A stretch of DNA of 34,262 bases, taken from positions 1-34,262 of the forward strand of contig JAMCQB010000152.1 of the NCBI GenBank assembly GCA_023382175.1. Direction: 5' to 3'. The notes below the pieces were generated by a model. That model was given only the letters and a program-made list of their open reading frames with translations. It did not search any database and was not told where the DNA came from. Position 1 is the first letter of the stretch. Each line of letters begins with the position of its first letter. The DNA is from Nitrospirota bacterium. Its GTDB lineage: Bacteria > Nitrospirota > Thermodesulfovibrionia > Thermodesulfovibrionales > UBA9159. Below are positions 14,633 through 24,344 of the stretch, in pieces. Made by a program: the position numbers and the translations under genes.

Positions 14633-16533
14633 GTCTCTTTCTTCTTCGCATATCCTATGCCCTTCATGGCCTCTTCTATCTCCCCAAGGATGGCGGGGTC
14701 GTCAATGGTGGAAGGTATCTTATACTCTTCACCGTCAGCTATCTTTCTCATGGTTCCTCTCAGTATCTTGCCTGAACGCGTCTTGGGCAGTCTGGCAACA
14801 ACAGCAGTCTCCTTGTAGCAGGCCAAAGGACCTATTTCGTCCCTTATCAGCTGCGCAAGCTCTTTCCGGATTTCCTTAGGCTGCTTTTTCGATCCTGCCT
14901 TCAAGACTACAAGGCCCACAGGCAACTGTCCCTTGAGGGAATCAGCTGCGCCGATGACCGCGCATTCAGCAACATCCGGGTGAGTGGCAATTATCTCTTC
15001 CATCTCGCCGGTGGAGAGCCGGTGACCGGCAACGTTGATCACGTCATCCACACGGCCCATGATAAAGGTATACCCCTCTTCGTCTCTGTAGCCTCCGTCT
15101 GCGGTGAAATAATAGCCAGGAAGGACCTTAATATAGGACTGGAGAAACCTTTCATCTGCCTGCCAGAGTGTGGGAAGTGTTCCCGGGGGGAGGGGAAGTT
15201 TTACTGCAACAAGGCCTTCCTGTTTGGGACCGAGAACAGCGCCATTGGTGTCGAGTATCTGCACATCAAATCCGGGCACCGGTTTCGTTGAGGACCCCGG
15301 CTTTACGGGGAACTGCTCTATGCCCATGCAGTTGGCCGTGATAGGCCATCCTGTCTCCGTCTGCCACCAGTGGTCGATCACCGGTTTGTTCAGCCGATCA
15401 TGGGCCCAGTGGTACGTGTCAGGGTCGAGACGCTCCCCGGCAAGGAAGAGATAGCCAAAGTTCGAAAGGTCATACTTCTTTATGTATTCGCCGCTGGGAT
15501 CCTCCCTCTTGATCGCTCTGAACGCGGTGGGCGCGGTGAAAAGGGTCTTCACTCCGTGCTGGGAAATGACCCTCCAGAACGCGCCGGGATCCGGTGTTCC
15601 CACAGGCTTTCCTTCGTAGAGGATCGTAGTGCACCCCGTGAAGAGCGGGGCGTAAACGATATACGAATGTCCCACTACCCATCCCACATCAGAGGCAGCC
15701 CAGTAAACTTCGCCGCGCTTAGTATTATAAATATTCGGAAGACTCCACCTCAGTGCCACGGCATGACCGCCATTATCCCTCACAATGCCTTTTGGAATTC
15801 CGGTGGTGCCGGATGTGTACAGAATGTACAGCGGATCGGTTGACTTGACCGGCACACAATCAGCAGGCTGAGCCTTGGCCATCAATTCATCCCAGTCATG
15901 GTCGCGCCCGGCTACGAGATCTGCCTGTGCCTGAGGCCTCTGAAGGATCACACATTTCCGGGGTTTGTGGCTGGCCAGTTCAATGGCCTTATTGAGCATC
16001 GGTTTGTACTCGATGACCCGTTTCACTTCGATGCCGCACGATGCGGAGATAATGACCTTTGGTTTTGCATCGTCAATGCGGATCGCCAGTTCATGGGGAG
16101 CAAAACCCCCGAAGACAACGGAATGAATGGCTCCCAGACGGGCGCAGGCCAGCATGGCAGTCACTGCCTGGGGGATCATGGGCATGTAGATGATTACTGT
16201 ATCGCCTTTGCCGACGCCGAGTCCTTTAAGCGCTCCGGCAAACCGGGCGACCGTGTCAAGGAGTTCGGCATACGTAAATTTCTGGATGGTACTGGTTACC
16301 GGACTGTCGTAAATGAGCGCGACCTGGTCTTCCCTGCCACCCTTCACATGCCGGTCAAGGGCGTTATAACATGTATTAAGCTCACCGCCGGCAAACCACT
16401 GGTAAAAGGGCGCCCTGGAATCGTCCAGTACCCTGTCCCACTTCTTATACCAGTGGACGGCCTCCGCAGCCTCACCCCAGAAACCGTTGGGGTCCTTTAT
16501 GCTTCTCTGGAAAATCTCGTCGTACTTGCCCAT
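14629..16533 (-). CDS. Acyl-CoA synthetase, propionyl-CoA/acetyl-CoA type
   Basis: The enzyme activates a short carboxylic acid with ATP and CoA through an acyl-adenylate in the cytoplasm. It has 634 residues. The AMP-binding motif is LYILYTSGTTGIPKG, the core motif HWWQTETGWPI, the hinge-region motif GYTFIMGRVDDVINVAGHRLSTGEMEE, and the acetylatable lysine near 589 lies in KTRSGKILRG. HWWQTETGWPI and the overall length favour the PrpE/ACSS3 (propionyl-CoA synthetase) group over standard Acs, but substrate cannot be settled from motifs. The ATG at 16533 is chosen because GGGAGGTAATTTG precedes it. A SirT/Pat-type control by lysine acetylation is typical of the family. A small membrane protein gene lies upstream on the same strand. 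Confidence 0.95.
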   Translation of the reverse strand: MGKYDEIFQRSIKDPNGFWGEAAEAVHWYKKWDRVLDDSRAPFYQWFAGGELNTCYNALDRHVKGGREDQVALIYDSPVTSTIQKFTYAELLDTVARFAGALKGLGVGKGDTVIIYMPMIPQAVTAMLACARLGAIHSVVFGGFAPHELAIRIDDAKPKVIISASCGIEVKRVIEYKPMLNKAIELASHKPRKCVILQRPQAQADLVAGRDHDWDELMAKAQPADCVPVKSTDPLYILYTSGTTGIPKGIVRDNGGHAVALRWSLPNIYNTKRGEVYWAASDVGWVVGHSYIVYAPLFTGCTTILYEGKPVGTPDPGAFWRVISQHGVKTLFTAPTAFRAIKREDPSGEYIKKYDLSNFGYLFLAGERLDPDTYHWAHDRLNKPVIDHWWQTETGWPITANCMGIEQFPVKPGSSTKPVPGFDVQILDTNGAVLGPKQEGLVAVKLPLPPGTLPTLWQADERFLQSYIKVLPGYYFTADGGYRDEEGYTFIMGRVDDVINVAGHRLSTGEMEEIIATHPDVAECAVIGAADSLKGQLPVGLVVLKAGSKKQPKEIRKELAQLIRDEIGPLACYKETAVVARLPKTRSGKILRGTMRKIADGEEYKIPSTIDDPAILGEIEEAMKGIGYAKKKET

Positions 16534-16617
16534 CAAATTACCTCCCTTTTGTATAGCTAATTGTGCTTCTCTTCGAGACGTTATGGTCTTGCTTTATGTG
16601 CTCATAATGACGGCTGT

Positions 16618-16830
16618 CTACCGCAACGGAGTATATGCGCCTGCCTTGAATTTTCCGTATTTGGCGAGATAAATCTCCACGAGTTCCAAAGGCACTGAAA
16701 GATAGTATAAAAACCCGTACCAGCCGAAATCAAGGAGAATGAGGAAACCCGCAAGAATGATAAACAACTGCGTGATCAAGCCCACCACGATGGCGCCTGC
16801 CGGAAGCACGAGGGCAAGCCCGGTCCTCAT
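16618..16830 (-). CDS. Small two-helix membrane protein, function unknown
   Basis: The predicted product has 70 residues, with two hydrophobic segments: LALVLPAGAIVVGLITQLFIILAG and a following LILLDFGWYGFLYYLSVPLEL. A basic tail (AKYGKFKAGAYTPLR) ends it. The ATG at 16830 is chosen because GGAGG lies 5 bases upstream; an ATG at 16842 is in frame without such a site. It is the first gene before the acyl-CoA synthetase on the same strand, 84 bases away, and could be co-transcribed. I do not recognise the family. A role in substrate uptake for the synthetase is only a guess from position. Confidence 0.6.
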   Translation of the reverse strand: MRTGLALVLPAGAIVVGLITQLFIILAGFLILLDFGWYGFLYYLSVPLELVEIYLAKYGKFKAGAYTPLR

Positions 16831-16842
16831 GAGGACCTCCAT

Positions 16843-17161
16843 TGATGCCGGGTGTGATGGCCGGCACTTGATTTACCTCCCAAACGGAAGTGAATTTTAG
16901 CACTTCTTAGTTGCAGGTCTTCGCCTGCTTTACCGGACATGACTTATATCACATCCTATACCAGATCTATTTAAGGCAGGGCGGACTGAGCACTAAGATG
17001 AAAAAAACAGTGTAACTATATGAAATAATGCGAGAAAATAAAGTTTTTATTGTAGATGAAGCAGGACAGGTCCCGGCATGCAATAGGTCAAAATATTACG
17101 CAGTATGTTGCATAAGTGCAGAAAGATGCATGCCATGGATTGCGTTATTCAGTTTCATAGG
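16843..17161. other. Intergenic region without recognised genes
   Basis: This stretch is AT-rich with many short stops in all frames. It should hold the promoter of the small membrane protein and synthetase (minus) and perhaps that of the PilZ gene (plus). I saw no convincing promoter, RNA gene or aptamer core. A GGGAGG at about 16878 on the minus strand opens only a short frame unlike any protein. Confidence 0.4.
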
Positions 17162-17187
17162 CACAAGGGAAATGACACAAGGGAAAT
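17162..17187. repeat. Tandem direct repeat upstream of the PilZ gene
   Basis: CACAAGGGAAAT occurs twice with a 14-base period (17162-17173 and 17176-17187). It could be a pair of protein-binding sites or chance; it lies about 130 bases before the PilZ start. Confidence 0.35.
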
Positions 17188-17273
17188 AACAGAGTTCACG
17201 TCACTTGATATGAAGGGGGTTATTGAATAAAATAAGTGCACAACATATCCCCGACCTTATTGCACGGCGCATG

Positions 17274-17291
17274 CCTGCCGTTTTGGGCAGG
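17274..17291 (+). other. Short hairpin in the PilZ leader
   Basis: CCTGCC and GGCAGG pair around a 6-base loop, ending 26 bases before the GTG start. There is no U-tract. It may affect translation or be incidental. Confidence 0.3.
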
Positions 17292-17317
17292 AGCGACCGG
17301 GAGAGAAAGAGAAAACC

Positions 17318-18043
17318 GTGGGTAAACAAGAAAGGCGATACAAGAGATTCAAGGTGGACGTCATGGAGATCAATGGCATGATGATGTTCGCCAATGAGGT
17401 GGAGATTCTCGACATAAGCATTGGAGGCATTTCACTGCGGGCAGACAGAAGGATGAATATCGGCGCCGAGTATAGCCTTAAGATAAGGGATAAGGCCAGT
17501 GTCATTCCGCTGAAGGGGGCGGTCGTATGGGCCCTTTTGAGCGGAACGAGAAAAACCCCGGACAGAGGAACGGTCCCTCTGTACACCGCAGGTATGAGTT
17601 TTTCCAACCTTTCCAGCGAAAGAACCGGAGAACTCACCCGGTTCATCGCGGAGCACCGTCAGGAGCATCATGAAGACGACGATATGCATTGCCTGAGCGG
17701 ACTCAGGTTCAACATCAGATACAATATTAATGCCGGGGAAACAGCGCTTCTTAATTATCCTGAAGGTTTCCGGGTGAAAAAAATCAGTCTCGGCGGTATG
17801 CTCATCGAGAGCGCCCATGAAATAGAGGTCGAAAAAAGATTGCCCATGGAATTGTCCCTTCCCGGGGATACGCTCATCACGTTTTGGGGAAGGGTTGCCT
17901 CGTGTCTGCCCACCGACCGCGAAGAGCAGAGGCTCTACGCCATCGGGATCGAGTTTGTCGACATTTCGGGGAGTGAGAGGGCAAGGCTTGCGGAATTTAT
18001 CAGCATGCTTGCTGAAATAGATGAGCGTTTGTCTTCTCAGTGA
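17318..18043 (+). CDS. Tandem PilZ-domain protein, probable c-di-GMP receptor
   Basis: The 241-residue protein holds two PilZ domains. The first has the c-di-GMP signature: ERRYKRFKVD (RxxxR), then ILDISIGGISLRA (DxSxxG). The second starts near residue 128 with LRFNIRYNI (RxxxR) and VKKISLGGMLIES, where Lys replaces the usual Asp or Asn, so its binding may be weaker. No enzymatic or membrane part is present; it should act in the cytoplasm on a partner protein. The start is GTG at 17318 after GGGAGAGAAAGAG. It converges on the sigma-54 activator gene 55 bases away. A link to the riboswitch candidate 7 kb upstream is possible only in that both may respond to cyclic dinucleotides. Confidence 0.88.
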   Translation: MGKQERRYKRFKVDVMEINGMMMFANEVEILDISIGGISLRADRRMNIGAEYSLKIRDKASVIPLKGAVVWALLSGTRKTPDRGTVPLYTAGMSFSNLSSERTGELTRFIAEHRQEHHEDDDMHCLSGLRFNIRYNINAGETALLNYPEGFRVKKISLGGMLIESAHEIEVEKRLPMELSLPGDTLITFWGRVASCLPTDREEQRLYAIGIEFVDISGSERARLAEFISMLAEIDERLSSQ

Positions 18044-18098
18044 ACTGGAGAAAACATGCCGGCACTGTAACACCCGGTAACAGTTCAGCCCGCACCGG

Positions 18099-19814
<1,716 letters not shown>

Positions 19815-19864
19815 GTGATAATTCTAAAGCATCCTTATTGTAACATGTAAAAGGGTCCCGGGAA

Positions 19865-19939
19865 TCAAGGGGTCGAGGGTTCAAGGGAAATACGGGATGA
19901 AAGAAAAAACACGGGAACCCTTGACCCCCAGACCCCTTG
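19865..19939. repeat. Inverted repeat between the activator and DAHP synthase genes
   Basis: The left arm (19865-19887) has TCAAGGGGTCGAGGGTTCAA and the right arm (19913-19939) has GGGAACCCTTGACCCCCAG then ACCCCTTG. The arms are complementary with one 5-6 base insertion. The genes on both sides point away from it, so it is not an ordinary terminator. It looks like a dispersed palindromic repeat. Confidence 0.5.
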
Positions 19940-20010
19940 CGGAATGATTATCCTTTGCTATTTGCCCTGCTCCTTTAGTAAAATGGGAAAAACATTTCGG
20001 GGAGTTATTC

Positions 20011-21060
20011 ATGCTGATCGTAATGCACCACTGGGCAACAGACAGGGATATCGAGAAAGTCAAAGCGACCATCACCTCCATGGGACTTAAGCCGGTGGCC
20101 ATTCCCGGGGCCGAGAGGACCGCCATAGGGGTCATAGGGAATGAGGGGTGGGTTGACGATGCTCCCCTGAGGGGGATTAAGGGGGTACTGGAGATTATCC
20201 ATGTAACGAAATCCTATAAACTGGTGAGCAGGGATTTCCATCCTTCCGATACAGTGGTCAGACTGGGGGACGGTGTCAAAGCAGGCGGCAGAGCGCCTTT
20301 TCTTGTCATTGCGGGCCCGTGCGCAATCGAAAGCAGGGACCAGATTTTCAAGACTGCCAGGTTTCTGAAAAAACTCGGTGTTCCCGCTCTGAGGGCGGGC
20401 GCCTACAAGCCGCGCACAAGCCCTCATAGTTTCCAGGGGCTGAGGGAAGAAGGTATACGCCTCCTCTCCAATGTCCGGAAAGAAGTAGGGATCCTGGTGG
20501 TCACCGAAGTTATGAGCCCCGAACATGTGGAGATGGTTGCCGGGGAGGTGGATATTCTTCAGATCGGCGCGCGGAACATGCAGAATTTTGATCTTCTCAA
20601 GGAGGTGGGCAAGACCAGAAAGCCGGTCATCCTGAAAAGGGGACTTTCAGCAACCGTGGAAGAATGGCTTGCATCGGCAGAATACATCCTCCTGGGGGGG
20701 AACCCTGATGTCGTTCTCTGTGAACGGGGGATAAGGACCTTTGAGACTGCAACACGGAACACGGCTGACCTCTCCGTTGTCCCCCTGGTCAAGGAGAGCT
20801 CTCACCTTCCGGTGATCTTTGATCCCAGCCATGCCACAGGGAAGAGGAGTCTGGTGCCGCATATGGCCCTTGCCTCCCTCGTGGTGGGCGCTCACGGTGT
20901 TATGGTTGAAGTCCACCCCGACCCTGAGCATGCCCTTTCCGACGGGCCGCAGTCGCTGCATTTCAAAGAGTTCGAAAAGCTCCTGAAGCAGCTCAGGGCC
21001 ATGGAAGGTTTCATGAAAACCCTGAAAGAACAGGGAGGGAGATGGCGGTCGGTCTCTTAA
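20011..21060 (+). CDS. aroF: 3-deoxy-7-phosphoheptulonate synthase (DAHP synthase, type I-beta)
   Basis: The enzyme condenses phosphoenolpyruvate with erythrose-4-phosphate, the first step to aromatic amino acids. It has 349 residues. Residues 1 to about 75 form a ferredoxin-like regulatory domain as in Thermotoga DAHP synthase (MLIVMHHWATDRDIEKV, IEKVKATITSMG). The barrel follows: APFLVIAGPCAIES, GAYKPRTSPHSFQGL, QIGARNMQNF, ILKRG, CERGIRTFE, FDPSHATG and VEVHPDPEHALSDGPQSL. Metal ligands Cys, His, Glu and Asp are all visible in these motifs. GGGGAG precedes the ATG. The N-terminal domain in this class mediates feedback inhibition by Tyr or Phe. Transketolase, coded nearby, makes its erythrose-4-phosphate. 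Confidence 0.96.
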   Translation: MLIVMHHWATDRDIEKVKATITSMGLKPVAIPGAERTAIGVIGNEGWVDDAPLRGIKGVLEIIHVTKSYKLVSRDFHPSDTVVRLGDGVKAGGRAPFLVIAGPCAIESRDQIFKTARFLKKLGVPALRAGAYKPRTSPHSFQGLREEGIRLLSNVRKEVGILVVTEVMSPEHVEMVAGEVDILQIGARNMQNFDLLKEVGKTRKPVILKRGLSATVEEWLASAEYILLGGNPDVVLCERGIRTFETATRNTADLSVVPLVKESSHLPVIFDPSHATGKRSLVPHMALASLVVGAHGVMVEVHPDPEHALSDGPQSLHFKEFEKLLKQLRAMEGFMKTLKEQGGRWRSVS

Positions 21061-21133
21061 GGAGTTCTCCCAGAGCCGCCTCCGAAAGCAGTGGCCGCAA
21101 CCGTTAAAACGGGGCATGAGGCGAAGAAGAGGG

Positions 21134-21799
21134 CTATGGCCCCTGTCCGGCGAATCGTCCTTTTTCGATCTCTTGCACTTTTTCAATGAAACGCCGGTAA
21201 TTCTCCCGGGGGTCTCCGTTGAGAAATATTCTGCTTCCGACACAGACATAATCAGCCCCGGTATCAAAAAACTTCCTCAGATTATCCAGGGATACGCCCC
21301 CGTCTACAGCGATGACCTTTGAAGGGAAGACCTTCCTTGCCTCAGCGACCTTGTCAAGGACTTCGGGTTTGAAGGGATGTCCGTAACAACACGGGTCAAC
21401 CGTGAGAAAGAGCAGGGTATCCACCTGCACTGCCGCGTCCCTGAACTGATCAAGTGTCGTTTCGGGTTTAATTGCCATACCAGGGACAAGATCCCTCTCC
21501 CTTATTTTGCTGATGAGGCCGGCACGGTCGGTCACTGCTTCAAAATGGAATATCAGCTTTCTGAGGCCGGGGTGCATTATTCTTGACATGAAGGAGAAGG
21601 GGTCATTGACCATGAGATGCACTTCGAAGGCCAGCCGGGTGTTCAAAGCATTTATCTTTTCCACGGGAAAGCTCATGGTCTCCACAAAGGCCCCGTCCAT
21701 GATATCGATCTGGACGTAGTCGGCAAAGGATTTCGCCTCTCTCAACCGCGTCGTGAAATCATCGAACTTCTCTGCGAGGATCGAGGGAACGATCTTCAT
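21134..21799 (-). CDS. Ribulose-phosphate 3-epimerase-like protein with divergent active site
   Basis: The 221-residue protein has the Rpe barrel layout: MKIVPSILAEKFDDF, DYVQIDIMDGAFVET, AFEVHLMVNDP, VIAVDGGVSLDNL and ADYVCVGSRIF. Three metal-ligand positions are kept (Asp in IDIMDG, His in VHLMV, Asp in VDGG). The first His ligand of the canonical HVDVMDG is Gln here. The phosphate/lid motif NPGFGGQ is replaced by DPCCYGH, and HFVPN is missing. It may therefore use another phosphosugar or have changed metal dependence. It sits 13 bases after rpiB and follows transketolase on the same strand, so a pentose phosphate role is the context-based guess. Canonical Rpe would be expected elsewhere in the genome if this copy differs in function. 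Confidence 0.82.
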   Translation of the reverse strand: MKIVPSILAEKFDDFTTRLREAKSFADYVQIDIMDGAFVETMSFPVEKINALNTRLAFEVHLMVNDPFSFMSRIMHPGLRKLIFHFEAVTDRAGLISKIRERDLVPGMAIKPETTLDQFRDAAVQVDTLLFLTVDPCCYGHPFKPEVLDKVAEARKVFPSKVIAVDGGVSLDNLRKFFDTGADYVCVGSRIFLNGDPRENYRRFIEKVQEIEKGRFAGQGP

Positions 21800-21812
21800 T
21801 TTTCCCGTGACC

Positions 21813-22268
21813 TCAGCATTTCATGTAGTCCTTCTCCATTGCCTTCACTTTTTCGAGCCTGCGGACATGCCTCTCCTCTCCGGAAAAACGGGCAGAAAGG
21901 AACCGCAGCACAATCTCCTTTGCCAGTTCAGGGCCTATTATGCGTTCCCCGAGACAGAGGACATTCATCTCATCGTCTTCAACGCCCTGGTGCGCAGAGA
22001 AGGTGTCGTGGCAGACTGCAGCCCTTATTTCCGGCATCTTGTTGGCTGCCACGGAAGCGCCCACTCCGCTACCGCATATGAGGATGCCCCTTTCGGCTTT
22101 TCCGCTCGTGACAGCCTCGGAGACTGCCCTGGCAAAGTCAGGATAGTCCGAGGGTTCAGGGGAGTGGGCACCGAGGTCAAGAACTTCATGCCCTTTCTCC
22201 ATCAGGAATTTAAGAATGATCCCCTTGAGGGAAAAACCTCCGTGGTCCGATCCGATCGCTACCTTCAC
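21813..22268 (-). CDS. rpiB: Ribose-5-phosphate isomerase B
   Basis: RpiB interconverts ribose-5-phosphate and ribulose-5-phosphate. The 151-residue product has IGSDHGGFSLK at the start, SDYPDFA, the catalytic cysteine in ILICGSGVGASVAANK, and the general-acid His in AAVCHDTFSAHQGVEDDEMNVLCLGERIIG. The SAHQGVExDxMNV version differs from the E. coli SARxxREHNDANV but is a known RpiB variant. A LacAB-type galactose-6-phosphate isomerase is less likely given the neighbours. It lies 65 bases after transketolase and 13 bases before the epimerase-like gene. Confidence 0.92.
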   Translation of the reverse strand: MKVAIGSDHGGFSLKGIILKFLMEKGHEVLDLGAHSPEPSDYPDFARAVSEAVTSGKAERGILICGSGVGASVAANKMPEIRAAVCHDTFSAHQGVEDDEMNVLCLGERIIGPELAKEIVLRFLSARFSGEERHVRRLEKVKAMEKDYMKC

Positions 22269-22333
22269 TGCAGCCGCCCCTGATCGTTCATCTTGCTCGT
22301 ACAGGGTAAAAGGTCTGTCTACGAACCACGATT

Positions 22334-24175
22334 TTACCGGCCCCGTAACAGTTCTTTAACTTTATTGATGATGGCATTCCTTGAGATCTCTTCATACTCC
22401 AGGAGTTCATGGGGTTTGCCGCTCCTTGGCATCTTCCGCACCGCGAGCGAATGAATCGGCACGTCGATATCTCCCATTTCGTTTCTCACTGCCTCTCCCA
22501 TACCGCCTTCCGCAAAATGGTCCTCCACCGTAATAATGGCCTGGGTTGCGTGTGCAGCCTGTTTCAGTGTGCTTCTGTCCATGGGTTTGATGCTGTAAAG
22601 ATCGATGACGCGGATGAAAATACCTTCCTTTTGCAGTTCCTCATACGCAGCCAGCGCTTCATGGAGGGTTATGCCCGCAGCAACTACCGTGATCGTATCA
22701 TCATCGCTGCTCCTCAGCACCCTGGACCCGCCGATGGGAAACTCCTCGTCATTCCCATAGAGAACCGGAGTGTCTTGCCGTGTGGTGCGAATATAGACTA
22801 TCCCCTTATGCTTTGCTGCTGCCTCAACCAATTTCTCGGCAGATACCGCGTCGGAGGGATAGAGCATGACGCTGTTCAGCAGGGTCCTGAACATGGCCAT
22901 ATCTTCGAGACCCATCTGGGACGAACCGTCCTCGCCGATGGATACTCCGGCGTGGGAACCGCAGAATTTGATATTGGCATCGGAATACTGGCTCATGCGT
23001 ATCTGGTCAAAGGCACGGGTGAAGAACGCGGCAAAGGTCGAGACAAAAGGGATCTTCCCCCTGCGGGAAAGGCCGAGGGCTGCTCCCACCATATTCTGCT
23101 CCGCGATATACATCTCGAAAAACCGCTCGGGATATGCAGCCTTGAATATCTCAGAATAGGTCGAATTGCTCACCTCCGCATCCAGCACCACCATATCGGG
23201 AAATGCCGGAAAGATCCGGGCCAGTGCATTGCCGTACGCGTGCCTCGTGGCAACAGGCTTGTCCCCTGCATAAGAGACTCGGACCGCTTTTTGCGGCGCC
23301 CTTTCCTCCGGCTTCAGGTCTTCAGGTTTCGGTACGTTGCCGCGGACAGATCTGTCCACCGTCCCCAATTCTTCCAGGGCACGGGCCAGTTCCTCTTTCT
23401 TCAGGGCCTTGCCGTGCCATCCATTTTTATCCTCGATGAAGGATACGCCTTTGCCTTTTATCGTCCTGGCGATGATCATCACCGGTCTTTCCCTGACCGC
23501 CAGGGCTTTTTCATATGCAGCGAGAATTTCTTCCATGGAATGTCCGTCGATGACAACGGTCTCCCAGCCGAAGGAAGATATCTTCTTTTCATATGCAGCG
23601 AGATCATGGCCGTACATGGTCTCTCCCCTCTGTCCCAGCCGGTTCACATCCAAAATGCCGGTGAGATTGTCCAGTTTATAGTAGGAGGCTATTTCCAGGG
23701 CCTCATATTGCGACCCCTCAGCCATTTCGCTGTCTCCCAGAAGCACATACGTCCTGTAGGAAAGTTTATCGATAAACTGAGCGTTCATCGCCATTCCGAC
23801 ACCGATGGAAAGACCTTGTCCCAGGGAGCCGGTGGAAGCTTCCGTATAGGGGAAGGCGACCGTAGGGTGGCCCTCCAGGGGACTTCCGAACTTCCTCATG
23901 GTCATCATCTCCTCTTCAGAGACTTTCCCTGCCGCAGCCCACAGGGAATAGAAAAGGGGCGATGCGTGGCCTTTCGAAAAGATGAGGCGATCATTGTTCG
24001 GATGGTCAGGCTGCTCAACATCGAACCTGAAGAACCCGCCGAAGAGGAGCCCGGTCATCAGGTCAGCCGCTGACAGGGAAGATGTGGGATGTCCTGAGCC
24101 TGCCTCAGTGGTAGAGACAAGGCTGAGATAGCGGGTACGTTTTGCGATTTTTTCCAATTGTTCTCTGTTTGCCAT
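22334..24175 (-). CDS. tkt: Transketolase
   Basis: Transketolase moves two-carbon units between sugar phosphates with thiamine diphosphate. It is 613 residues and carries N- and C-terminal halves in one chain, close in size to the shorter animal/archaeal-like forms rather than the 660-residue E. coli type. TEAGSGHPTSSLS binds diphosphate, and LLGDSEMAEGSQYEALEIA plus GILDVN form the thiamine/Mg motif. AEQNMVGAALGLSRRGKIPFVSTFAAFFTRAFDQIR is the pyrimidine-domain signature (given here in parts), with Glu as catalytic acid in AEQNM. The ATG at 24175 lacks a clear Shine-Dalgarno sequence. It heads the tkt-rpiB-rpe-like set. Confidence 0.95.
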   Translation of the reverse strand: MANREQLEKIAKRTRYLSLVSTTEAGSGHPTSSLSAADLMTGLLFGGFFRFDVEQPDHPNNDRLIFSKGHASPLFYSLWAAAGKVSEEEMMTMRKFGSPLEGHPTVAFPYTEASTGSLGQGLSIGVGMAMNAQFIDKLSYRTYVLLGDSEMAEGSQYEALEIASYYKLDNLTGILDVNRLGQRGETMYGHDLAAYEKKISSFGWETVVIDGHSMEEILAAYEKALAVRERPVMIIARTIKGKGVSFIEDKNGWHGKALKKEELARALEELGTVDRSVRGNVPKPEDLKPEERAPQKAVRVSYAGDKPVATRHAYGNALARIFPAFPDMVVLDAEVSNSTYSEIFKAAYPERFFEMYIAEQNMVGAALGLSRRGKIPFVSTFAAFFTRAFDQIRMSQYSDANIKFCGSHAGVSIGEDGSSQMGLEDMAMFRTLLNSVMLYPSDAVSAEKLVEAAAKHKGIVYIRTTRQDTPVLYGNDEEFPIGGSRVLRSSDDDTITVVAAGITLHEALAAYEELQKEGIFIRVIDLYSIKPMDRSTLKQAAHATQAIITVEDHFAEGGMGEAVRNEMGDIDVPIHSLAVRKMPRSGKPHELLEYEEISRNAIINKVKELLRGR

Positions 24176-24301
24176 ACCATAAATCGTATCATAATGACAG
24201 TTTTTTTCAAATACCGAAAAGTTTGCTTTGGCCTGCAGAGATGTGACGTAAAGTACAAGCAGTGCTGTCTTTCATCCCGTGAGATATTTCGACAGTTCTA
24301 C

Positions 24302-24320
24302 CCCCGAACGTGATTCGGGG
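24302..24320 (-). terminator. Hairpin after the quinone oxidoreductase gene
   Basis: CCCCGAA and TTCGGGG form a perfect 7-base stem with a 5-base loop, 25 bases after the gene's stop. No T-tract follows on the minus strand, so it is at best a weak terminator or 3'-end stabiliser. Confidence 0.4.
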
Positions 24321-24344
24321 CTCTTCTGCACGACCCTGGGCATT

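Noticed and set aside
16843-17317. A second GEMM-type riboswitch ahead of the PilZ gene
   Set aside because: No GCAAAGC-like core or paired P1 blocks were found; only a 6-base hairpin and a short direct repeat are present.
22409-24073. Plus-strand frame of 554 codons
   Set aside because: It is antisense to transketolase and is rich in His, Arg and Gly as expected for a shadow frame.
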